Translations under genes and position numbers: made by a program | The notes under the pieces: generated by a model | What the model was told of the DNA's origin: nothing | Databases searched by the model: none | Seen by the model: only the letters and a program-made list of their open reading frames with translations | Source: Chryseobacterium sp. SN22 | Lineage (GTDB): Bacteria; Bacteroidota; Bacteroidia; Flavobacteriales; Weeksellaceae | Direction of reading: 5' to 3' | NCBI RefSeq assembly: GCF_008329705.1 | Contig: NZ_VTSX01000003.1 | Span: 1-64,000 of the forward strand | DNA: 64,000 nt | Shown here: positions 1-9,957 of the stretch, in pieces | Layout: every line of letters starts with the position of its first letter | Position numbering within the stretch: position 1 is the first letter of the stretch

Positions 1-1
1 C

Positions 2-136
2 ATCATGCCAGGTCAGGAGACAAAACTTTCCACTATTCTTATGAAGTTTTCTGTATCTAAGACTGAATTTAATTTAAAATACCATCCAATGAATTTACCC
101 AACATCATCTCAGAATTAGTAAAAGCCAATTTTTAA
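2..136 (+). CDS. 3' end of an unrecognised protein (partial)
   Basis: An open frame enters from the left edge and ends at TAA 134-136, giving about 44 residues that finish in VKANF. I do not recognise the family. Its end overlaps the likely beginning of the GLPGLI gene that follows, which suggests translational coupling. Alternatively, one base is missing in the T5 run at 130-134: adding a T would join the last part of this frame to the signal-peptide-like stretch of the next gene. Confidence 0.4.
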   Translation: MMPGQETKLSTILMKFSVSKTEFNLKYHPMNLPNIISELVKANF

Positions 137-933
137 ACATTGTATTCTTATTTATTTTCTCTTTTGTATTTTCTCAGACTGTCAACAAGGATTCATTAAG
201 AGGAGAATTTACCTATTTACTTAGGTATAAGCCTAATACTCTCAATCAGGACTATGTAAATCAGGAACTCTATTCATTACAAATAGGCAATAACCGTGCT
301 TTTTTTATCAGTGAAAATGCATTGAAATTTGACTCTCTCTTCATGGCAAAATACAATAAGAATAAGGACGTTATTGATTTGAGCGATATCCCGGTTTCAA
401 AATCTAATTTTTTGATTATCCAAGCAAGTAATCATTCACAATTTTATGAGTCGGTAGGAATGACTTTGTTATCCTATGATAGCCCCGCTGCTGATAATTG
501 GAAACTTATTAATGATACAAAGGTAATTAATTCCATTCTTTGTAAGAAGGCGGAGGTCCGTTATAAGGGAAGAGACTGGACCGCCTGGTATGCAACTGAG
601 ATTCCTTTTCCTTTTGGTCCCTATAAATTCAGTGGCCTTCCCGGATTAATTGTAAAAATTACAGATAAAACCGGAGATTATGATTTTGAGTTGGTAAAAT
701 CGACCTCAAGTTCTGAATTAAAAGGTAAGGTGGTAACCGTAAGTGAAAGGTACTATAAGAACTCTAAGAATGTTACTAAAAAAGAGTTATCTCAGGCAAG
801 AACAAATTTTAGAGAAAATGCCAGATATCAATTGGAAAGTATGGGTACCGTGTTTTCCCAAAATCAAAAAGAAAGACAAAAAGCAGTTAGTACCGAAAAA
901 AAAGGACATAATCCTATTGAGTTAGAAGATTGA
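115..933 (+). CDS. GLPGLI family secreted protein, non-standard or lost start
   Basis: The frame stays open from 73 to TGA 931-933 and contains the family signature SGLPGLIVKI, preceded by WTAWYATEIPFPFG, as in TIGR01200-type GLPGLI proteins. Their function is unknown; they are exported and are often encoded beside TonB-dependent receptors. A hydrophobic export signal (VFLFIFSFVFSQ) lies upstream of the first TTG (322), so the real start must be upstream of about 139, yet there is no in-frame ATG, GTG or TTG there. I placed the start at ATT 115, which gives a plausible signal peptide (ISKSQFLNIVFLF...) and about 272 residues. A frameshift in the T5 run at 130-134, joining it to the ATG at 89, is the alternative. 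The C-terminus ends in a charged stretch and NPIELED. Family call firm, start weak. Confidence 0.7.
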   Translation: MSKSQFLNIVFLFIFSFVFSQTVNKDSLRGEFTYLLRYKPNTLNQDYVNQELYSLQIGNNRAFFISENALKFDSLFMAKYNKNKDVIDLSDIPVSKSNFLIIQASNHSQFYESVGMTLLSYDSPAADNWKLINDTKVINSILCKKAEVRYKGRDWTAWYATEIPFPFGPYKFSGLPGLIVKITDKTGDYDFELVKSTSSSELKGKVVTVSERYYKNSKNVTKKELSQARTNFRENARYQLESMGTVFSQNQKERQKAVSTEKKGHNPIELED

Positions 934-972
934 AATATCAATAGCTTAAAATCGCAGGATTGAACCGTCACA

Positions 973-1005
973 AAAAACCGTATGGCTTGATACGGTTTTT
1001 TATTT
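973..1005 (+). terminator. Rho-independent terminator after the first GLPGLI gene
   Basis: AAAAACCGTAT (973-983), loop GGCTTG, ATACGGTTTTT (990-1000), then a T-rich tail. The stem is perfectly paired and lies 40 bases after the stop codon. Confidence 0.85.
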
Positions 1006-1190
1006 TAGAACTGAAATTCCGTATGGCCGGACGGCTTAAAATGAAAGTTGATTTTTGAAATGATCGATCATTCATATGAACTCATTTACAAATCACTGAC
1101 GAAAAAAGCGAAAGAAGAAATCGGAAATTCTTAAAATAAATTTTTCATAAAAAATAAGCCTGGAAATAATTAAATTTTATTAAATAATTT

Positions 1191-1300
1191 TTTATAATTA
1201 GCTGTAGTATATCTATTTAACATAATAAATTTTTCAATAAAAAGTGATTAAACTTATTGCGTATACCACATTTTTTATTTTACTTTGAAGTGTTGAAACT
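1191..1300 (+). promoter_or_regulatory. Promoter region of the secreted-protein/GLPGLI/receptor genes, duplicated at 5263-5367
   Basis: This AT-rich block fills most of the gene-free stretch 934-1352. It holds TTG (1257-1259), 20 bases, then TTACTTTG (1280-1287), close to the Bacteroidota promoter pattern. Expected transcription start is about 1294, leaving a leader of about 60 bases to the ATG at 1353. The conserved core CAATAAAAAGTGA and the ACTTTGAAGT end recur at 5263-5367, where the TTG is lost. Nothing else of note is seen in the rest of the gap. Confidence 0.55.
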
Positions 1301-1352
1301 AATTGTGTAATCAGTTGAACAAAGAGATTATTAACTTTTAAAAATTTTTAAC

Positions 1353-1670
1353 ATGAAAAAAATTATTTTAAGCCTGTTTTTAACAGTAGGAGTTTCAGGA
1401 ATGGCATTAGCCGAAAATCAGTCCAATAATCAGGAGATCAAATTAAATGATCTTAAACAAAAATGCGAAATTGTGAAGATCTTGGACAAAGCGGAGAAGT
1501 TGTTTGATTGCTGGTATGGTCAACGGTACGATACGTATGACAGCCAGGGGAATCTGGTAGAATCCCTTAGCTTTGGTTCTGCAGGTCCTTGTAGAGATGG
1601 AGATGCGGACGGAACTGTTTCCGTAAGGTTTCATAAGCAGGTACAGGAAATTTCAACGGATGTAAATTAG
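1353..1670 (+). CDS. Small secreted protein of unknown function
   Basis: A 105-residue protein with a clear Sec signal peptide (MKKIILSLFLTVGVSGMALA, cleavage after residue 20). The mature part has cysteines near residues 38, 53 and 80 and a short CRDGDADG stretch that could be a loop, but I recognise no family. It is the first gene after the duplicated promoter block and lies 7 bases before the GLPGLI reading frame, so it is probably cotranscribed with the GLPGLI and receptor genes. The ATG is well placed behind an AT-rich leader. Export is well supported; function is unknown. Confidence 0.75.
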   Translation: MKKIILSLFLTVGVSGMALAENQSNNQEIKLNDLKQKCEIVKILDKAEKLFDCWYGQRYDTYDSQGNLVESLSFGSAGPCRDGDADGTVSVRFHKQVQEISTDVN

Positions 1671-1677
1671 ATCTCAG

Positions 1678-2434
1678 ATGAAGTTAAAAATTTTCATTAT
1701 TCTGGTAGGCTTGTTTTAACTTTGCTTATTCACAAAACAATATAGCAGAATATGAGTTTTTCCATTATGATGAAAAGCAATATTCTGAATATTTAGCGTT
1801 CAATCAGGAAGAGTCTTATTTCTTCATTCATGGAGGTGCTTTTGATAAAACTGATAGAACCGATTATAGTACAGTCAGCAAAAATTTCAATATAAAAAAA
1901 TTTTCAGCGTCTGTTGTCAATAAGAATAATAAAACCTACAGTCGATTCAGTTTTCCAGCAAAGGTATTTTATGCAATGGAAGATATTCCGGAGGTAAAAT
2001 GGCAAATTACGGATGAACGTAAAGAAATTCTGGGATATAATGCCAGGAAAGCGGTTACAGAATTCCGGGGACGAAGGTATACAGCCTGGTTTACCATGGA
2101 AATCATGAGCCATTATGGTCCCTGGAAATTAAATGGCTTACCGGGACTGATTCTGGAAGTATCTGATTCAAACAACGCTTATAAATATGTGATAAAAAGT
2201 TTGAATTTAAATACGGATTTATGGATTCCTGAAAATGCTGTAGCATATGTAGATAATGAGATGGCAAAAGCTATACCTTTCAAAGATGCGGTGACTCTGG
2301 AAAATGATAAATTACAGAATAATTTGAATAAAATAATGGCATCTTTTCCTGCCGGAACTTCTTTTAAAGCTTCACCTTTACGAAGTGAAATGAAAGAAGT
2401 GTCTTTTGAATGGGAAGCAACTCAAAAGCCATAA
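1678..2434 (+). pseudogene. GLPGLI family protein, frameshifted in the signal peptide
   Basis: ATG 1678 begins a typical export signal (MKLKIFIILVGLF), but the frame stops at TAA 1717-1719 after 13 codons. The +1 frame continues directly as NFAYSQNN and stays open to the stop at 2432-2434. Removing one T from the T4 run at 1714-1717 restores a protein of about 251 residues with WTAWFTMEIM-like and NGLPGLILEV segments (RRYTAWFTMEIM and LNGLPGLILEV in the sequence). As written, the gene makes no exported GLPGLI protein unless a ribosome slips or an internal start is used. The stop overlaps the receptor ATG (TAATG). The cause may be a real mutation, phase variation or a sequencing error. Confidence 0.75.
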
Positions 2435-5084
2435 TGAAACATCTATGCTTACTTTTTATTTTATTATTCTTAAAAGTCTCTGCGCAGACAGAGATTAAAG
2501 GATTTATAATATCGGAAAACAACCAGCCGGTTTCAAGAGCCAATGTGATCCTTATAGATTCAAAAGACCATATTATTACTTTCGTCTTTAGCAATAAAGA
2601 CGGAAGTTTTCTATTGAATACCGATAAGTTCGGTGAATTTATTCTGCAGATTTCAGCATCAGGATATACAAAAAAAACATTCCGGTTTCCTTCATTAAAA
2701 AAAATACGGTAATCGACCTGAAAAAGGTAAACATAGAAACCGACAAAGGAAAAGAAATAAAGGAAATAGTTATTACACGCAGCAAAGCTGTTAAGATAAA
2801 GAAAGATACCATAGAATATACCGCCCTGAACTTTTCGAACGGGACAGAGCAAAATGTAGAAGATCTTTTGAAAAAACTTCCGGGAATTACCATTCTGAAT
2901 GATGGTAAAATAAAATTCGGGAACAAGGAAGTTTCCAGAGTGATGATAGAAAATGATGATTTATTTGAGAAAGGCTATCAGACACTTACCCAAAATATGC
3001 CTTCGAAACCGTTGGATAAGATTCAGGTACTTAAAAATTATTCCAAAAACAAACTCCTTAAGAATATTGAAGATTCAGAAAGTATAGCTTTAAACCTTAC
3101 TTTAAAAAAAGATGCCAAAGGAAAGTGGTTCGGCAATATATTGCTGGCTTCTACAAGCTATAAAGAAAATAGGCACCAGGGTAAGCTCAATATGATGAAT
3201 TTTACCAAAAGAAAAAAGGTATATTTTTTATTTAATGCCAATAATCTGGGGCTGAATGAAATGAAAGGAGTAGACTACCTGATCAGTCCGGGTTCAGAAA
3301 ATGATGTTGAAAATGTCGGAACGAACATCAATACCCTTTCAACGGTTAATCTTCACCAGAAAAATTTTCAGTTTGATGACAGGCGTACAAATTTTAATAA
3401 CGACAGATTGCTTTCAGTGAATTACATTTATAATTTTAAAACCGACTGGAAACTGAAATTTGTTACCATTTTCAACGGGACAGAAAATAGGAATTATATC
3501 AGCTCTTATTATAAATTTAATTTTGATGGTTTAAGTTTCATTAATAATGAAGATAAAACATGGAAACAAAACAACAGGAATATTGTAGGAAAATTAGAAC
3601 TCTCAAAAGATTTTAAAAATAATTCCAACGTTCAGTTTTACAATAAAATCTCTTCTTTAAATGAAAAAAACAACAATATTTTCATTTTTAATCAACAGCT
3701 TAATAACCAGATAGGAAAAAATGAACTTTTTGCCAATGAAAACCGGTTGACGTATACCAAAAAGATAGATTCCTCCAAAGCCTGGGTAACAGTAGCAAGA
3801 TATATCTTTCAGAACCGGCCTTATCACTTTACCGAGGAAAACAATGTGTTTTCCTCCATTCTGAATATTCCTGAAGCACAAAAAATAAGTCAGAGTATAG
3901 ATTCCAGAATGAATTTCGGAGGGGTGAAAATATCATATCTTAAAAAGTATTCGGAAGAACACTTCCTGGAATTGCAGTTGGGGGATGAGTTCAGAAAAGA
4001 TAAGTTACATTCAAATCTCCAGGCTTTGAATGCGGACAGTCAGACCATATATTTTGACCGATCCGGCTTCGTTAATCATACAGATTATCTTTTGAATACT
4101 GTTTTCGGGCAATTGAAATACGGAAAAAAATCCAAAAGATGGAATTACGGGTTTACGGTTTTAAACCAGATGATTTATTCAGATTTAAATAACAACAAAG
4201 AAACCGGGTTTTATGTTTCCCCGTCAGCCAACATCAGCTATCAAAGCATCAAAGCGGGAAATTTTAGTATTAATGCAGGAAGAAAGTTTTCCACTATTTC
4301 AATTAATGATGTTTATACCAACTATATTTACCAGGGAAACAGGAATTTCAGGCAAAACCATACGGAATTTACAGTTTTGCCCGATTATAATGCAGGCCTC
4401 AGTTACACGATCGGTGAAAAGATGTCCCAATATCTGGATTTTAATATCAACTTTATAAGAAGCGAGGATTATCTTTCTAACCATATGATTGTAAATCCCA
4501 ATTATACTTTTAACCAAACCATCCTGGTAAAAAACAACAGCAATCTGTCTTCAAATTTGGAATTGAGAAAATACCTGAAATTTGTAAAATCGAGATTGAG
4601 TATTCTGGGCTCTTACCTGTTTTCGGATTATGAAAACAGCGTTAATAATCAGCCGTTGATAAAAACACAGTTCACGAATTGGAAAACAGGTTTTGAAATG
4701 AAATCCGGATGGACCAGGTTTATCAATTATGAACTGGGTTATGAATGGACATTCAATAAAATCTATTCTCCGGTAAATTCCAACTCTTATATGGATCAGA
4801 AAGGTTTTTTCAACCTTTATTTAACCATGGGTACACAATTCAAAATAGAATCTTTTGTGGAATATTATAAATTTGGGAACACAGGCCAGAAAACCACCCA
4901 GTTTTGGGATGTCAAAGCGAATTATATCTTGAAAAAATATAATATGAATGTCTTCATTCAGGGAAACAATCTTCTGAACTCAGACAGCATCCGGAGATAT
5001 TCGATATCCAATATCAGCGAGAGCCTGTATACACAAAGATTGATTCCGCGTCATTTGGTTTTAGGAGTGAATAAGAATTTTTAA
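2434..5084 (+). pseudogene. TonB-receptor-like outer membrane beta-barrel protein, frameshifted at an A8 run
   Basis: The N-terminal part (ATG 2434) has a signal peptide (MKHLCLLFILLFLKVSAQ) and a carboxypeptidase-regulatory-like domain of about 75 residues (IKGFIISENNQPVSRANVIL, FSNKDGSFLL). It stops at 2710-2712. In another frame the text continues as NTVIDLKKVNIE, EIVITRSKAV, DTIEYTALNF and VEDLLKKLPGI, the usual plug-like region of Bacteroidota outer membrane receptors, and then as a barrel of about 700 residues ending in an aromatic residue (KNF). One extra A in the run 2697-2704 joins the parts into about 883 residues. It follows the GLPGLI gene directly, the usual family arrangement. 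The substrate is unknown. Confidence 0.8.
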
Positions 5085-5262
5085 ATCGAATAGTTCCTAA
5101 TAAGTTTTTCATAATTATACTTTGATTTATAGATTTTATCTCTGTTTATCGATCTGAAGAATCAGCCTTTAATTTCTATAAGTAGGCAAAAATACAGAAT
5201 TCACAGAATAAATTTTCCGTAAAATACCAAGTTGCAAATTATTAATTCTAATTAAACAACTG

Positions 5263-5367
5263 TTTATAATTCATTGTAATATAGTTATTTAATACAAAAT
5301 TTTCAATAAAAAGTGAGTAATCATATTATGAATACCATATTTTTATTTCACTTTGAAGTATTAAACT
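5263..5367 (+). repeat. Diverged second copy of the 1191-1300 promoter block
   Basis: This stretch aligns base by base with 1191-1300: TTTATAATT at the left, CAATAAAAAGTGA in the middle, ATACCA, then ACTTTGAAGT and TTAAACT at the right, with scattered substitutions and small indels. The -33 TTG of the first copy is changed here (TTATG) and the -7 element reads TCACTTTG, so promoter activity is doubtful. It sits just upstream of a GLPGLI gene fossil. Confidence 0.65.
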
Positions 5368-5385
5368 GATGCCCAAAATGTTTAA

Positions 5386-5505
5386 ACTACCATTATCAAA
5401 GGACAGGAAATTCTGAGACAAAGGGAAAAAGAAAGAGAAGAAAATGAGAAATTTGTAAATCCACTCGAACTGATGCCCCCAATAAGAGCCTGTCTAAATT
5501 TTTGA
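5386..5505 (+). pseudogene. GLPGLI C-terminal gene fossil
   Basis: Frame 5386-5505 reads GQEILRQREKEREENEKF followed by VNPLEL, which resembles the charged tail and NPIELED ending of the GLPGLI protein at 115-933. There is no start codon and no GLPGLI core; the frame runs past the old end to TGA 5503-5505. The simplest reading is that a deletion removed everything between the duplicated promoter and the last 25 or so codons of a third GLPGLI gene. Confidence 0.55.
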
Positions 5506-5698
5506 TTCAGCAAACTTTCGGTCATTTCGCTTAATTTTCTGAATTAAATAAACCTTGTTTATTCTTCACTTTAATACGATGATTTCAATTGATTTAAATG
5601 AATATCACCGGACAACCGATACATTGATTTTTTAAGCTAAATAAACCTTAAATTCTTAATGTTAAAATATAAAAGGTAAATTTAACAGGTTTTAAGCC
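5506..5698. other. Gene-free AT-rich stretch, possible insertion-sequence remnant
   Basis: No open frame of note. AAATAAACCTT occurs twice in near form (about 5545 and 5639), and the left border reads GAGCCTGTCTAAATT, a kind of sequence seen at insertion-sequence ends. No transposase piece can be recognised with confidence. Confidence 0.25.
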
Positions 5699-6619
5699 TT
5701 AGAAAATAAACTCTTTCGTCAGTCTTTTATCCTCATCCAGTCTTTCAATCAGTTTTTCAAGTCCTTCAAACTTAATTTCATCATGAAGGAAATCCCGGAA
5801 TTTCACAGTGATTTTTTCGTCGTAGATATCATTGTTAAAATCGAGGATATAAACTTCTACCGTTAATTTTTCACCGTTGACCGTGGGATTAGTGCCGATG
5901 CTCAGCATTCCTTTGTACTGTTGATTTTTAATTAAAACTTCAACAATATAAGCCCCTTTTTTCGGTAGAAGCTTGATAGAATCCGTTTCGATATTGGCGG
6001 TTGGATAACCGATAGTTCTTCCGATTTTTTTTCCATGTACTACGGTTCCGGAGACGGAGTAGGAGTAACCCAGCATTTCGTTGGCTTCGCGGATATTTCC
6101 GTCCAGAAGGGCTTTCCGGATTTTGGTAGAGCTGATGTTGTTTTCATGGATATTGATGGCTTCCATCTGTTCCACTTCAAAATCAAGTTCCCGTGAAAGC
6201 TTTTGCAGCAGTTCGAAGTTCCCGCTTTTGTTTTTCCCGAAAGAATGGTCGTATCCGATAATCAGGTATTTTACATGCAGTTTGTCCACCAGGATCTGCC
6301 GTACAAATTCTTCACCGGTCAGGTTTCTGAATTCTTCATCGAATTCTTTCAGGAACAGGTTTTCAATGTTGTATTTTTCCATCAAAAACGTTTTCTCTTC
6401 CAGGGTATTCAGCAGCTTCAGGTTTTCAGACGGGTTGAAAACAAACCTCGGATGCGGCCAGAACGTGAGCACTGCGGTTTCCAGATGATTTTCTCCACCT
6501 ACCTTTATCAGTTCACCGATAATGCTTTTATGGCCGAGATGAACCCCGTCGAACATACCCAGAGACAATGCCAAGGGCTTTTGAGAAGTGTATTCGCTAA
6601 AATTCCTGAAAACTTTCAA
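5699..6619 (-). CDS. ribF: Bifunctional riboflavin kinase / FAD synthetase
   Basis: RibF phosphorylates riboflavin to FMN and adenylates FMN to FAD in the cytoplasm. The 306-residue length is normal. The N-terminal nucleotidyltransferase domain carries GMFDGVHLGH (21-30) and SSTKIR (163-168). The C-terminal flavokinase domain carries HGKKIGRTIGYPTANI (195-210), with the GYPTAN substrate motif, followed by KGAYIVEV. The start is an ATG at the end of the frame. A TATATTTG box on the minus strand (6639-6646) sits 20 bases upstream. The gene is transcribed away from atpD. No FMN riboswitch is apparent in the short leader. Confidence 0.95.
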   Translation of the reverse strand: MKVFRNFSEYTSQKPLALSLGMFDGVHLGHKSIIGELIKVGGENHLETAVLTFWPHPRFVFNPSENLKLLNTLEEKTFLMEKYNIENLFLKEFDEEFRNLTGEEFVRQILVDKLHVKYLIIGYDHSFGKNKSGNFELLQKLSRELDFEVEQMEAINIHENNISSTKIRKALLDGNIREANEMLGYSYSVSGTVVHGKKIGRTIGYPTANIETDSIKLLPKKGAYIVEVLIKNQQYKGMLSIGTNPTVNGEKLTVEVYILDFNNDIYDEKITVKFRDFLHDEIKFEGLEKLIERLDEDKRLTKEFIF

Positions 6620-6638
6620 ACCGGAAAAATTTTGACTG

Positions 6639-6646
6639 CAAATATA
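6639..6646 (-). promoter_or_regulatory. Promoter -7 element of ribF
   Basis: Plus-strand CAAATATA is TATATTTG on the minus strand, an exact TAnnTTTG match 20 bases before the ribF ATG. No well-spaced TTG is found, so only the -7 half is well supported. Confidence 0.5.
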
Positions 6647-6795
6647 AGCAAACTAACGGAACAATATAACAATGCACATATTTAACGACAGATAATGCCA
6701 ACTCTATCTATCACCTGTAATTTAATTGGTAAAGGGTTAAGTCAATATATTGGTATATTCAGTAAAAGATATGATAAAAATCTGTTTTTTACCAA

Positions 6796-8354
<1,559 letters not shown>

Positions 8355-8409
8355 TAATGCTAATTGCTGATAGCCGATCGCTATTAGCCAAAAGCCAAAA
8401 GCAATTAAA

Positions 8410-8691
8410 ATGAATATAAAAATTTTAACACCAGAATACGTAGTTTTTGAAGGAGAAGTAGACTCTGTATTGCTGCCGGGAAAAAATGGTGAATTCCACA
8501 TCATGCAGAACCACGCAGGAATTGTTTCTTCTTTAATTGGTGGTAAAGTGAATTTGTATGCTAAGTCTATTGATGAGCCGTATGCAAAATATTTTACCAA
8601 AGAAAATGAGAAAGATTCGGTCTTTTCTTATCCTATCAAAAGCGGTGTTGTAGAATTTAATCATAATAAAGGAATTATCCTTTGTGAATAA
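8410..8691 (+). CDS. atpC: F1 ATP synthase subunit epsilon, short form
   Basis: Rotor subunit linking gamma to the c-ring. The 93 residues cover only the N-terminal beta-sandwich (LTPEYVVFEGEVDSVLLPG, MQNHAGIVSSL), so the C-terminal helical hairpin that inhibits the bacterial enzyme in forms of about 135 residues is absent. Short forms are usual in this group, so this is not read as truncation. It follows atpD after 55 bases and is clearly cotranscribed, with a strong terminator after it. Confidence 0.92.
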   Translation: MNIKILTPEYVVFEGEVDSVLLPGKNGEFHIMQNHAGIVSSLIGGKVNLYAKSIDEPYAKYFTKENEKDSVFSYPIKSGVVEFNHNKGIILCE

Positions 8692-8721
8692 TTAAATGAA
8701 AAGCTAAATATATTTTCAAGA

Positions 8722-8748
8722 AAGTGTAACTTTGTTACACTTTTTTTT
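8722..8748 (+). terminator. Terminator of atpD-atpC
   Basis: AAGTGTAAC, TTT loop, GTTACACTT (8722-8742), then a T tract. The same bases also contain TAACTTTG (8727-8734), which could double as a -7 box for the gene starting at 8770, but no TTG is suitably placed. Confidence 0.9.
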
Positions 8749-8769
8749 ATGTAGTAAGAATCCGGTTTT

Positions 8770-9591
8770 ATGCTAAGAAGTTTAATCATTTTATGTACAG
8801 TTTTCAGTGTCTTTTTTCAGGCACAGACCGTCAAAATAAAAAGAGGAATTGTACATCTTGAAGGAATTCCTGTAGCCAAAATTTCAAATAAAGGGAGCCT
8901 GTATACTGTTATGGATCTTAAGGAAACGCCCATCTACACCATGGAATTTGAGGATAAAAGCATCGTGGATTCGGTTCGTGACAGCTATATCAAAATCAGA
9001 AGGATCTACAACCAGGACAAAACATTGGAAATGGATTACATTTCGCCGTCCGCATTTTCCGGAGAAGAAAAATCAGCGGCCTATACTTCAGTGAAAAGCC
9101 TGAAAATTATTGATGAACGGGGCATCAATATTAAAAATCTGGATGAACTTTTTAAAAATTCCCCTAAGCGAAAACTTGATACGAAAACCAAAGAGGCTTA
9201 TACCACAAGAACCAAAATTGATAAATTAAATATCACCGTCAACAATGTCGGGGAAATTTTAAGCAATGGGAAACCGGTCGGTTACTTTACCAATCTTCCG
9301 GTAAGTTTCGGAGCGGACGATACCGTTACGGATAAAACCTTTGTTGACATCGAAATCTATGATGCCAACAGCAAATACATCGGTAAATACATTACCACCA
9401 CGAAGCAGCTGAAATCGGCAGGGGGTAAAACATTTACGCTTTACCGGGAAATGTCCGGACGGGCATCAATCCTGAAGTTCCCTACCTACAAAGCCATTGC
9501 CGAAAGAATGGCCATCATGGATCCCAGTTTTATCAAGATCCAGGAAAAAGTCATTGTAGGAGAGGTGACGAAAGATGGGGTGCAGAAGTAA
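8770..9591 (+). CDS. Secreted protein of unknown function
   Basis: 273 residues with a signal peptide (MLRSLIILCTVFSVFFQAQ). The mature part is rich in short beta-strand patterns and lysine. It has two short repeated themes, a 'GIVHLEGIPVAKISNKG' segment near the N-terminus and a 'VNNVGEILSNGKPVGYF' segment near residue 160, which look like two copies of a small beta unit. I recognise no named family. It stands alone between the atpC terminator and a repeat-bearing intergenic region. Periplasmic or outer-membrane-associated location is likely from the signal peptide; function is unknown. Confidence 0.75.
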   Translation: MLRSLIILCTVFSVFFQAQTVKIKRGIVHLEGIPVAKISNKGSLYTVMDLKETPIYTMEFEDKSIVDSVRDSYIKIRRIYNQDKTLEMDYISPSAFSGEEKSAAYTSVKSLKIIDERGINIKNLDELFKNSPKRKLDTKTKEAYTTRTKIDKLNITVNNVGEILSNGKPVGYFTNLPVSFGADDTVTDKTFVDIEIYDANSKYIGKYITTTKQLKSAGGKTFTLYREMSGRASILKFPTYKAIAERMAIMDPSFIKIQEKVIVGEVTKDGVQK

Positions 9592-9667
9592 TTGTTTTAT
9601 ATCTGAACATATAATAGCATCCACATTTTACAATTTGCTTTTAAACTGATCGCTGATTCTATGCTTA

Positions 9668-9803
9668 GATTCTTACGGAATGACAAACGTAATGTTGAAA
9701 AACTATACAAGAGGATATAAAGTAGAATAATCAAACATAAAGCTTATCATTGCGTAAGAAGTAATACTGCCAATAAACACAAAGCTTGTCATCCGTAGGA
9801 ATC
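9668..9803. repeat. Three diverged copies of an 18-base intergenic unit
   Basis: The gene-free stretch 9592-9957 holds three versions of TTGTCATTCCGTAGGAATC: an inverted copy at 9668-9686 (GATTCTTACGGAATGACAA) and direct copies at 9743-9760 (CTTATCATTGCGTAAGAA) and 9786-9803 (TTGTCATCCGTAGGAATC). The outer two can pair as a long-range stem. The rest of the stretch shows no gene. Confidence 0.55.
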
Positions 9804-9957
9804 CCAAATCCTAATCTTTCCAAATTATTTTTCCTTAATACCAAATCTCGGTTTTTAAGATTTGATAAGACAAAGTCTCATGAAGAATCATTTAAAAATA
9901 TGAAATTAAAGTACAATTTATAGATTTTTAAAAATCCCGCTGAAAATTCAATAAAAA

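Noticed and set aside
1060..1134. Possible 24-residue ORF (ATG 1060) in the gap before the secreted-protein gene
   Set aside because: No promoter, no conserved feature and short enough to occur by chance in AT-rich DNA.
5480..5500. GAGCCTGTCTAAATT as an insertion-sequence end
   Set aside because: No transposase, no matching opposite end and no target duplication found; kept only as a weak possibility.
6203..6685. Frame antisense to ribF
   Set aside because: ribF is unambiguous on the other strand and the antisense text lacks any family feature.
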